Positions 1 to 5,929 of a stretch of DNA of 8,403 bases are shown in pieces. Location of the stretch: the NCBI GenBank assembly GCA_030668025.1, contig DAOUUT010000159.1, positions 1-8,403 of the forward strand, given 5' to 3'. The notes below the pieces were generated by a model, which was given only the letters and a program-made list of their open reading frames with translations, had not been told where the DNA came from and searched no databases. The position numbers were made by a program, and so were the translations under genes. The stretch is from Promethearchaeota archaeon. GTDB lineage: Archaea; Asgardarchaeota; Lokiarchaeia; Sigynarchaeales; SOKP01. The first letter of the stretch is position 1. The number at the start of each line of letters is the position of its first letter.

Positions 1-662
1 ACATGCATTATAATTAGTAAATTATTTGTGTTTGTTTTATTCAATAAGTTTACCGGTATATACGGATCGTAATTATCAGTATTTACGATACCTAATTGTT
101 GAGGATCAAAATTTATTAATGGAGCCCAAGTAACTGTAACGTTAAATCGTGGGTCTAAAGCTTGGTTCATAAGTACAACCATCCCTCCTAAAGAATGGCC
201 TATCAATCCAATCTGAGATGTATTGATAATTGAATAAAAAGGTAATGTCTCGAGCTTATCCAATAGTTTAGAACAATCTTGAGCTAAAGCGGGTATGTCT
301 GTAGTTGGATCAATATTTATAATATTTCCGCCACTTTCACCGTGACCTTGATAATCTAAAGCTACTACAAAAAAACCCCTTTTGGTGAATTCGATTGGAA
401 TTCTCAGATCAAAATCTCGTTGACTTCCTATTCCATGACAGTAAATAATTAAAGGTCTTTGCTCTTGAAATCCTAAATTTTTTGAGGGGTAATATAGATT
501 CGCATAAAGAGTAGCTCCAGAAGATTGGTATTCGATTCTTTCGTAACGAGAATAACTTATCGATTTATCATAAACTAAATAGGAAAGAGAGATCACCAAT
601 AAAATGATTAAGAGCGCTATTTTTTTAAAAAATTGGGTATCCTCCTTGTCTAAAATACTCAT
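1..662 (-). CDS. Membrane-anchored alpha/beta hydrolase, partial (C-terminus beyond left edge)
   Basis: The minus-strand reading frame is open from an ATG at 662 to the left edge, giving 220 codons with no stop, so the C-terminus is missing. Residues about 14-31 form one hydrophobic helix (IALLIILLVISLSYLVY) after a short charged N-terminus, so I expect a signal anchor with the enzyme outside the cytoplasm. The alpha/beta-hydrolase signature follows: an oxyanion-hole HG at 76-77 (YCHGIGS), the strand/turn ALDYQGHGES at 101-110, and a nucleophile elbow GHSLGG at 155-160 with Ser157 as the predicted nucleophile. The catalytic Asp and His would lie in the missing part. The sequence resembles the broad dienelactone-hydrolase/acylaminoacyl-peptidase-like esterase group, and the substrate cannot be told. 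The start is supported by a GGGGA stretch about ten bases upstream and by the absence of any downstream in-frame Met before the anchor. Confidence 0.9.
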   Translation of the reverse strand, partial: MSILDKEDTQFFKKIALLIILLVISLSYLVYDKSISYSRYERIEYQSSGATLYANLYYPSKNLGFQEQRPLIIYCHGIGSQRDFDLRIPIEFTKRGFFVVALDYQGHGESGGNIINIDPTTDIPALAQDCSKLLDKLETLPFYSIINTSQIGLIGHSLGGMVVLMNQALDPRFNVTVTWAPLINFDPQQLGIVNTDNYDPYIPVNLLNKTNTNNLLIIMH

Positions 663-796
663 ATTAGAAGTCCCCGTATTTTATTTAAGTTTAGAATCAC
701 GAATGTTATTTATATTTTTAATTTATATAATATTTAAGTTATATATTTTAATTAAATTTATAATTGTTAATTAAAAAACATATATTGTGATATCTA
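663..796. promoter_or_regulatory. Divergent promoter region between hydrolase and coiled-coil gene
   Basis: This extremely A+T-rich spacer separates two divergently transcribed genes and holds no ORF. For the minus-strand hydrolase, a TATA-like box reading TATAAATA lies at 714-707, centred about 48 bases before the ATG, which would leave a leader of roughly 20 bases. For the plus-strand gene several TATA-like runs occur (TTTATATAA around 722-730, TTATATATT around 739-747, AATTTATAA around 755-763), and I cannot choose between them. A GTGAT at 787-791, five bases before the ATG at 797, matches part of the archaeal anti-Shine-Dalgarno complement (AGGAGGTGATCC). Confidence 0.45.
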
Positions 797-1510
797 ATGC
801 CAGAAAAAAAAACTTTAGAAATAATTGATGGCACTCTTCGCTCTGTTTCTGAAAATTTTCAAAATTTTATAAATGTTTTAGAAACTGCCAAAAACGAGCT
901 AATTGTTTTAGAAAAGGATAAAAAAGAGCTTAGCCGAGAAAAAGAATTGCTTGAAGGAGAAAAAGAACAATTAGAAGAAGCGACGAAAATATTAGAGGGC
1001 GATAAAAAACAATTAGAAATTGAGAAAACTAACTTAGAAAGTGAAACGAAAAAACTGGAAGAAGCAACTAAACAGCTTGAAAAAGAAAAACAAGAAAGAG
1101 ATCAGAAAATTGGTTCATTGTCGGAAGAACAACATAGATTATTAAAAGAATACGCAAGTTTAAAAGTAGAATTGAAAAAATTAGCGAAAGTAGCAGAAGA
1201 AAGTCAAGATTCGGAATTTGATTTTGAAAGAATTAAAGCGTTACTTTCAATAACTCAACTCTTAATCTCCGAAATATGGCAGGGGCAACCACATTATCGA
1301 ATCTTATTGACGCTTCACGGTGATAAGGAAAAAATGTCGCGTGAACAGATTAAGAATACTACGGGAATTGCAGGAGCCATGGTATTAAGGGCCGTTCATG
1401 AATTAGTTAAGATTGATGCATTAGAATACGACGAAGATACAGCGATGGTAACATTAAAAAAGAGATTATTCGCTAAAAAAGCTTTAGAAGAGAAAAAACC
1501 AGAAAATTAA
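797..1510 (+). CDS. Long coiled-coil protein with C-terminal winged helix
   Basis: This is a 237-aa acidic/basic protein with no signal peptide or membrane segment, so it is probably cytoplasmic. Residues about 7-135 form one long helix. Hydrophobic residues recur every seven positions from Ile10 through Val17, Phe24, Ala31 and then Leu at 38, 45, 52, 59, 66, 73, 80, 87, 94, 108, 115, 122 and 129; only position 101 (Arg) breaks the series. Within it LEEATK is repeated exactly 28 residues apart (59-64 and 87-92), which suggests growth by duplication of four-heptad units. Residues about 165-225 look like a winged helix: PHYRILLTLHG, then a helix-turn-helix around SREQIKNTTGIAGAMVLRAVH, then a wing (ALEYDEDTAMVTLK). 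Asgard genomes carry many coiled-coil/wHTH proteins of unknown role. A DNA-binding or scaffold function is plausible but unproven. The stop lies 2 bp from the convergent gene's stop. Confidence 0.88.
   Translation: MPEKKTLEIIDGTLRSVSENFQNFINVLETAKNELIVLEKDKKELSREKELLEGEKEQLEEATKILEGDKKQLEIEKTNLESETKKLEEATKQLEKEKQERDQKIGSLSEEQHRLLKEYASLKVELKKLAKVAEESQDSEFDFERIKALLSITQLLISEIWQGQPHYRILLTLHGDKEKMSREQIKNTTGIAGAMVLRAVHELVKIDALEYDEDTAMVTLKKRLFAKKALEEKKPEN
950..1117 (+). repeat. Tandem degenerate 84-bp repeat coding for two 28-residue coiled-coil units
   Basis: Residues 52-79 and 80-107 of the coiled-coil protein align as two consecutive 28-residue (four-heptad) units. Both begin LE, both carry LEEATK at the same offset (DNA 971-988 and 1055-1072), and leucines stay in register. 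The two LEEATK copies differ at several third codon positions, so the duplication is not recent or has been under protein-level selection. This is a coding repeat, not a mobile or CRISPR repeat. Confidence 0.55.
1456..1498 (-). terminator. Possible U-rich terminator of the minus-strand operon, inside the opposing gene
   Basis: Reading on the minus strand past the tocopherol-cyclase-like stop, three separate six-T tracts occur at 1498-1493, 1480-1475 and 1461-1456, the first about 15 bases after the stop. Archaeal intrinsic termination typically uses such oligo-U runs without a hairpin. The tracts are the antisense of Lys codons (AAA/AAG) in the 3' end of the coiled-coil gene, so they may be coincidental in so A-rich a gene. 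Confidence 0.35.
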
Positions 1511-1512
1511 CT

Positions 1513-2493
1513 CTATTTTGGAACTAATTTCTCTGGATCCTTTATTTCTAACCCCGCATTTACCCCAATATCGTCAATAATTAGTTGGTTATCCTTTTTA
1601 TTATACAATTTTAATTCAATTTTAGAATTAATGCTCTCTGCAATATGACCTAACATTTCTCCTGACGAAGGGGCTTTTAAATTACCAAAATCACTACCTT
1701 TTTTGAATATTTTAAATTCAAGTTTATGTTTTTTATCTTCTATTTGAATTTGAATAGAATCTACTTCGATTTGTATTGAACTAACTTTTGCTCTAGTATA
1801 AGTTGCAAATTTGTAAAATTTCCCCTCGTGCCAAAGAGCGCTAAGAAAACCATTAAAATGCATTCCTAAAAAGGGTATTATCGCGATTGAAAACATAAAA
1901 GAAAGATTTGGGTTTGAAAAATGATTTGATTGGGACCATATCCATGCACTAGGAAAGGATTTTCCCCAATCCTTTTCCATATACCCTTTACCTCCATCAA
2001 AATTTACAGAAGTTCCATTAATTTCTAAAGTCCCCCTAATGTTGTGGTTCATACTAACAACACCATGATAAGTTTCCATAAATGGCATATATGAAAACCA
2101 ACCCATAACTCCTGGTTGTAAAAATTTTTTAGGCCACGGAATAGGATTTATATATTCGAGGTCCCCTTTAATAATATGACCTTGTTGGTCTATTTCAATA
2201 TGAATTCTATCAAGTGAGAAGTAATTTTTTCCTATACGAATCTCATATTTCTTGCTGGAAAGACTTTCAAACTCTTCTAAGGGATATTTAAAATATTCAG
2301 CAGTTGCTTTAATGCCGTCTAAAAATTGTATAAATGCGTGTGAAGTTTTTTCCTTTTTATTCAGCGCAAATGCGGGGATAAAAGCATAAATATGCTCTGC
2401 TGTACTATCAACTAATTTATTGTACCATCCTTCAAAATAAAATTTTTTTTTCATTGAACCTTGAAATGTAGTTGGATTTGATTTTTTTCCCAT
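1513..2493 (-). CDS. Tocopherol-cyclase-like protein
   Basis: This 326-aa protein carries the hallmarks of the tocopherol cyclase family (PF14249; plant VTE1 and cyanobacterial relatives). These are an N-terminal NPTTFQG...FYFEGWYNKL block (residues 6-27) and a central GYMEKDWGKSFP...WIWSQSNHF block (170-192), which matches the family's E-K-x-W-G-x-x-F-P-x-x-W-x-W-x-Q motif. In plants the enzyme closes the chromanol ring of vitamin E, but bacterial and archaeal relatives exist where no tocopherol is made, so the substrate here is unknown; a hydrophobic isoprenoid-like molecule is only a guess. The fold in this family is beta-rich and lipocalin-like. No signal peptide is seen. The first Met is preferred over Met14 because the family's NPxxFQG block would otherwise be lost; AAGG lies about nine bases upstream. 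It is last in the minus-strand cluster, 92 bp behind the SCP2 gene, and may have its own TATA-like box (TTATAAAC at 2560-2553). Confidence 0.85.
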   Translation of the reverse strand: MGKKSNPTTFQGSMKKKFYFEGWYNKLVDSTAEHIYAFIPAFALNKKEKTSHAFIQFLDGIKATAEYFKYPLEEFESLSSKKYEIRIGKNYFSLDRIHIEIDQQGHIIKGDLEYINPIPWPKKFLQPGVMGWFSYMPFMETYHGVVSMNHNIRGTLEINGTSVNFDGGKGYMEKDWGKSFPSAWIWSQSNHFSNPNLSFMFSIAIIPFLGMHFNGFLSALWHEGKFYKFATYTRAKVSSIQIEVDSIQIQIEDKKHKLEFKIFKKGSDFGNLKAPSSGEMLGHIAESINSKIELKLYNKKDNQLIIDDIGVNAGLEIKDPEKLVPK

Positions 2494-2585
2494 ATTTAAA
2501 ACCTTATTATTTACTCATTTTTCAATTAAAAATTCAATTTATTTCTATTTTAGTTTATAACTGTTGAATATTTATATTAATTATC
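2494..2585 (-). promoter_or_regulatory. Intergenic spacer with TATA-like box before the tocopherol-cyclase-like gene
   Basis: This is the only gap over 41 bp inside the minus-strand cluster. On the minus strand it contains TTATAAAC (2560-2553), about 62 bases before the ATG at 2493, which could be an internal promoter with a leader of roughly 35 bases. An AAGG just before the ATG is a weak ribosome binding site. No reading frame of interest is present. Confidence 0.3.
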
Positions 2586-2596
2586 TTAATTCAACA
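2562..2596. repeat. Inverted repeat straddling the SCP2 gene's stop codon
   Basis: Perfect 8-bp arms TGTTGAAT (2562-2569) and ATTCAACA (2589-2596) flank a 19-base A+T-only-but-one loop. In the minus-strand transcript the upstream arm covers the last Leu-Leu-Asn codons and the hairpin encloses the stop codon (2588-2586). It could be a weak stem-loop that attenuates or processes the message between the SCP2 and tocopherol-cyclase-like genes, or an operator for the downstream gene. The weak A/T-rich stem means chance cannot be excluded. Confidence 0.3.
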
Positions 2597-2990
2597 ATGA
2601 GAATACCTTTAATAAAATAATTAATTTTCTAATACCTCTGATTTTTACTTTGCGGGTTAAGATTTTTTTTCCTAAGCCTATCATCGTAATTCTTTTCATG
2701 GATACCGCTAAAAAGGTCTGAGTATCCATCTCTAAATAAGCGTCCCAACCAATTATTTTCTTATTTAAATTTTCTTTAGGCTTATTTGGTATACTTTCTA
2801 CTCTTAATTCGCCGCAATCAAGAATAATTATTGCCGCAAAATTTACATTAACAGCATTTAAAAGAAATTTGAGATTTGTTACGCTAAATTTCTTTTTAAA
2901 TTTTTCATTCTCGTTTAAAGGAGCTAGTGATTTTGCTATAATTCCTGCAAATCCTCTTATTTTTTTCTCCTCCAAATTTATAGCATTCAT
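2586..2990 (-). CDS. SCP2-like sterol/lipid-carrier domain protein
   Basis: This 134-aa single-domain protein has a C-terminal two thirds that follows the SCP2 (sterol carrier protein 2) pattern. A beta strand FAAIIILDCGELRVESI (51-67) is followed by WDAYLEMDTQTFLAVSMKR (82-100), equivalent to the family's D-x-x-I-x-M-x-x-x-x-F-L-x-L stretch. Next comes KKILTRKVKIRG (108-119), the usual basic strand before the closing amphipathic helix IRKLIILLKVFSLL (120-133). SCP2 domains form a hydrophobic tunnel that binds fatty acyl chains, sterols or other lipids, and free-standing ones are common in archaea and bacteria. The ATG lies 3 bp after the stop of the second FAD oxidase with a good GAGGA ribosome site (3004-3000), so the two are translationally linked. 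I infer it presents or holds a hydrophobic substrate or product of the oxidase. The family call rests on pattern recognition only. Confidence 0.72.
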   Translation of the reverse strand: MNAINLEEKKIRGFAGIIAKSLAPLNENEKFKKKFSVTNLKFLLNAVNVNFAAIIILDCGELRVESIPNKPKENLNKKIIGWDAYLEMDTQTFLAVSMKRITMIGLGKKILTRKVKIRGIRKLIILLKVFSLLN

Positions 2991-2993
2991 ATT

Positions 2994-4583
2994 TTACTTT
3001 CCTCGCTTTTCTAATTCGTTTTTATTTGGAGATATATAAAATCCTGAATCAGCAATATTGTTCGGATCAAATTCTTCTTTAATCTTTCTTAACCAGATAT
3101 GATAATTCATCATATATGGTCCAAAAATATCATGGTTTTTATCTCCTTCCACGAAGAATGGAGCACCAAGGTGTTTGAGTAAATCTAATTCATTGCTCTT
3201 TTCCATGTATTCTGCCATTCCTTCAACACTATTCTTATTTGTTTGATCAAACATTGTAGGCGATTCCATATGGAAAAAATGTCCTGATTCATAAGAACTC
3301 ATCCATGTACCTTCCCCAAAGTCATTTGCAATTACTCCCTTTTTTATGTATTTCTTCTTTAAAAGTATATTTGACTTTGTGCTTCGCAGACACATTGCTG
3401 CGGTATCACAACCTCCTTTTGTACTCTGAAAACCTCCTGTTGTTATGAATCCGTGAAGTCCTAAGTTAGACCGTAAGGCTTCTGCGTAAAAAATCGATTC
3501 GGGAATATATTTCGTTCCAATTATGTTAGTTAATTTTAATTCTTCTAATAACATTTTCAAGACTTTTTGCTTATAATCAAATTCACGTTTAGTTAGAGCA
3601 GCTATTAAAATAACTATTGGAACTTTCATGATTCCAATTGATGATTTGTCCATGAGATTATCAATTGAATTTGCAAAAATTGCCATGGTAGCGAACCCAG
3701 ATAAATGGCTACAAATAAACGAAATTTCTTCTTCTTCTACTCGTAAAAAAACTTTTTCCAAATATTTAAAACTTCCACAGTCTATGATATAAAGTCTCAT
3801 GAAATCTGGAACATCAAAATTATAGTTGGGAGAATTTCCTGTAACATTAAATTTTGTACTACATGGGTATGGAAATAATTTTACTGCTACTCGGGTAAAT
3901 ATACCAATTCCTGATTTTGCTCCAGCCCATCCACGCATAATTCCTCTTAAACTAGGACCTGGGCCATCCCCATTATACCAATCAGGGTTTTTTTTTAAGC
4001 CTAAAGATCCTAATCTTAATATATCTCCTGTTGGGAGTACCCATTCAACCGCTAAAACATTTCTTGCGCTATGACCTGTGGAGGGAGATGTAAATCCTGG
4101 ACCATTCATAGATGTAGCGCTAGCAAGAGGGGATACTTGTGGTCCTGCTCCCGGCATATGACAATTTAAACCGTATTTCATTATTTCTGTTTGTAATTGA
4201 GCTCCACTTACGTAAGGTTCAATTACAGCATAAAGATTTTTTTCGTCGATCTTAACAATATTATTCATTCTTCGGAGATCTACTATTATACTATTATCGG
4301 TAGATGGCTGATTCCATGGGCCCAATCCGGTGCTTTGAGCCTTAAATGTTATACTATATTTATTACATAATTTCACAATCTTTTGTACTTCTTCTGTATT
4401 AGCTGGAAGAATAACGGCTTTAGGAGTGTCAGAAAAAGGAGATGGCTCTTTTCCATTCATATGATTAAAAATTTCCATGCACCAATTATAAGCATACCCA
4501 TTTGTTATTACTTCGCCGTCATTGACATTGTCCGAGCCAACGATGGCTTCAAATTGGTTGAGAATCTCTTTTTTTAAGACCAT
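2994..4583 (-). CDS. FAD-linked oxidase subunit (GlcD/PCMH type, 529 aa)
   Basis: This is a flavoprotein of the vanillyl-alcohol-oxidase/PCMH superfamily. The FAD-binding PCMH domain spans about residues 53-238. It opens with TPKAVILPANTEEVQKIVKLC, whose pyrophosphate loop STGLGPWNQP (84-93) runs into IIVDLRRMNNIVKID and then YAVIEPYVSGAQL. It also shows NVLAVEWVLPTGDILRLG (175-192) and the closing GAKSGIGIFTRVAVKLFP (221-238). The C-terminal cap ends with EEFDPNNIADSGFYI (503-517), the usual DPN signature of FAD-oxidase C domains. Relatives include GlcD glycolate oxidase, D-lactate dehydrogenase and alkyl-DHAP synthase. The reaction is presumably a two-electron oxidation with transfer to the neighbouring iron-sulfur subunit; the substrate is unknown. 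It is probably cytoplasmic, with no signal or membrane helix. The start codon directly abuts the upstream gene's TAA, and GGAGGT (4596-4591) sits 7 bases before it, so the start is firm. Confidence 0.9.
   Translation of the reverse strand: MVLKKEILNQFEAIVGSDNVNDGEVITNGYAYNWCMEIFNHMNGKEPSPFSDTPKAVILPANTEEVQKIVKLCNKYSITFKAQSTGLGPWNQPSTDNSIIVDLRRMNNIVKIDEKNLYAVIEPYVSGAQLQTEIMKYGLNCHMPGAGPQVSPLASATSMNGPGFTSPSTGHSARNVLAVEWVLPTGDILRLGSLGLKKNPDWYNGDGPGPSLRGIMRGWAGAKSGIGIFTRVAVKLFPYPCSTKFNVTGNSPNYNFDVPDFMRLYIIDCGSFKYLEKVFLRVEEEEISFICSHLSGFATMAIFANSIDNLMDKSSIGIMKVPIVILIAALTKREFDYKQKVLKMLLEELKLTNIIGTKYIPESIFYAEALRSNLGLHGFITTGGFQSTKGGCDTAAMCLRSTKSNILLKKKYIKKGVIANDFGEGTWMSSYESGHFFHMESPTMFDQTNKNSVEGMAEYMEKSNELDLLKHLGAPFFVEGDKNHDIFGPYMMNYHIWLRKIKEEFDPNNIADSGFYISPNKNELEKRGK
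3000..3004 (-). promoter_or_regulatory. Shine-Dalgarno site for the SCP2-like gene
   Basis: On the minus strand GAGGA ends 9 bases before the ATG at 2990 and lies inside the last codons of the 529-aa oxidase. It decides the SCP2 start, and it indicates that the two genes are translated from one message. Confidence 0.65.
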
Positions 4584-5888
4584 TTAAGCAACCTCCGGTT
4601 TTATATCTTTTAAAACATTCAGTTTTAATCCTAAGGCCATTATTAATAATTCATTGATATCATAAAATTTTAAACTTGAACCAGATTCTTTAATTCCATC
4701 TTGCAAATTAGTAGAACAAAATGGACAAGCAGAAGTTAAAGTGTCTGCTCCAGAATCTTCAGCTTCTATAATTCTTGTTCTTGCTGTTTTAAGAGCAAAT
4801 TCTGGAAACGCTGATTTTACTCCTGCTCCAGCTCCACAGCAATAAGAATATTCTCGTATTCTTTCCATTTCAACAAATTTTAATCCAGGAATTTTCTTTA
4901 AAATATTTCTAGGTGGTTCATAAACCCCTTTTGATCCAGTTCTTTTTGGTTTAGGGGGGACATTAATAGATACTAAAGGCATTAAATCGACAACATCACC
5001 CCCCCATTCTTCATATCGTTCTGCATTTCTTCCTAAATGGCAAGGATCGTGATAGGTGACGGTTAAAGGCACGTCATGTGTTAATTTTATTTGACCATTA
5101 TCAATTAATTCATTAAAAAATTCTACGGTATGAAGCACTCGAAAATTATACGCCGTATATAATGGATAATCTACTTTGAATGTGTCATAACATCCCGCAC
5201 AAGAAAAAACAACGGTTTTAATTCCTTTAGATTCTATAACATCGATGTTTTTATTGAGTAATTCCTCGAATGTTTTAGTATCGCCAGTCCTTAATACTGG
5301 GCTCCCGCAACATAACTCATTATCAGTTAGTATGTTAAATGGAACGCCAGCAGCATTCATTATACGCGCCGCAGCGATTGCCATTTCTCTTCTTCTATAA
5401 GAGGAAGTACATCCAACATAATACAAAATTTTTGCTTCCGAATCAATTTTAACATCCTTAGGCAACCAATCTAATCTATTTTGGTGAGGTTCATTGTATG
5501 GATTATTATTAATTTTAACAGATTCAATATATTGTTGTTGTTCGGGCATAGGTCCATATCCTGCATTCACCAATTTCTCTCTAAGCTTCATTATTATTTC
5601 TAACGGTTCCAAAGTGTTTAAAAATTTACAAGATACATCACATGAGCCGCACGCAGTACATTTATAAACAATATCTCGAAGTTCTTCTGAGAAATTAATT
5701 CTGCCTGTTTCTAAAGCTAGTGCCAAAATGATCTTGCCTCCTCCACTATAAGGATGAAAATTATACATATCTATTGCAGGACAAGCTGTTGCATGTTTAA
5801 AACTTTTAATTTGGAGTTGAGGAATCCATTTACAAATAGAGCAACGTAAACAACGTTTTATCATTTGTTGATATTCTTCTTCGTTCAT
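4584..5888 (-). CDS. Iron-sulfur subunit with two CCG domains (HdrD/GlcF-like)
   Basis: This 434-aa protein channels electrons from the flavin subunits. Its N-terminus has two 4Fe-4S sites: Cys13-x2-Cys16-x2-Cys19 with Cys36-Pro as the fourth ligand, and Cys77, 80, 83 and 87 (KCTACGSCDVSCK). Two CCG domains follow. The first has Cys160, Cys193-Cys194, and Cys230/Cys233 (CAGC), spaced x32 and x35 as in the family consensus. The second has Cys283 (DPCHLGR), Cys350-Cys351 (YCCGAGAG) and Cys388/Cys391 (CPFC), spaced x66 and x36. The first gap of the second domain is therefore about 30 residues longer than in HdrB. CCG domains bind noncubane or cubane clusters in HdrB/HdrD, GlpC, GlcF and lactate dehydrogenases. 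There is no membrane helix. It sits 41 bp behind the first FAD gene and touches the second (stop TAA directly followed by ATG). A GAGAT lies 7 bases before its start. The electron acceptor is unknown. Confidence 0.93.
   Translation of the reverse strand: MNEEEYQQMIKRCLRCSICKWIPQLQIKSFKHATACPAIDMYNFHPYSGGGKIILALALETGRINFSEELRDIVYKCTACGSCDVSCKFLNTLEPLEIIMKLREKLVNAGYGPMPEQQQYIESVKINNNPYNEPHQNRLDWLPKDVKIDSEAKILYYVGCTSSYRRREMAIAAARIMNAAGVPFNILTDNELCCGSPVLRTGDTKTFEELLNKNIDVIESKGIKTVVFSCAGCYDTFKVDYPLYTAYNFRVLHTVEFFNELIDNGQIKLTHDVPLTVTYHDPCHLGRNAERYEEWGGDVVDLMPLVSINVPPKPKRTGSKGVYEPPRNILKKIPGLKFVEMERIREYSYCCGAGAGVKSAFPEFALKTARTRIIEAEDSGADTLTSACPFCSTNLQDGIKESGSSLKFYDINELLIMALGLKLNVLKDIKPEVA
4591..4596 (-). 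promoter_or_regulatory. Strong Shine-Dalgarno site for the second FAD oxidase
   Basis: On the minus strand GGAGGT lies 7 bases before the ATG at 4583, inside the last codons of the iron-sulfur gene. It is the best ribosome binding site in the window and fixes the start of the 529-aa oxidase, supporting coupled translation across the abutting stop/start TAAATG. Confidence 0.8.
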
Positions 5889-5929
5889 AACTATAATCTC
5901 AATTACTATTTTTTTTATCTTGAGTTTAA

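Noticed and set aside
637..646. AAGGAGGAT on the minus strand resembling a strong ribosome binding site
   Set aside because: It lies inside the hydrolase N-terminal codons (KEDT region) and no suitable in-frame start follows before the membrane anchor, so it probably reflects codons Lys-Glu-Asp.
950..1117. Repeated segment considered as CRISPR or mobile-element repeat
   Set aside because: The repeat is directly adjacent with no spacers, is degenerate, and is fully explained by heptad repeats of a coiled coil.
3826..4074. Plus-strand ORF of 82 codons
   Set aside because: It lies wholly opposite the conserved FAD domain of the 529-aa oxidase; its sequence is the antisense shadow of that gene and has no recognisable domain.
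4383..4577. Plus-strand ORF of 64 codons
   Set aside because: Antisense shadow of the N-terminus of the 529-aa oxidase, with no ribosome site or family resemblance.
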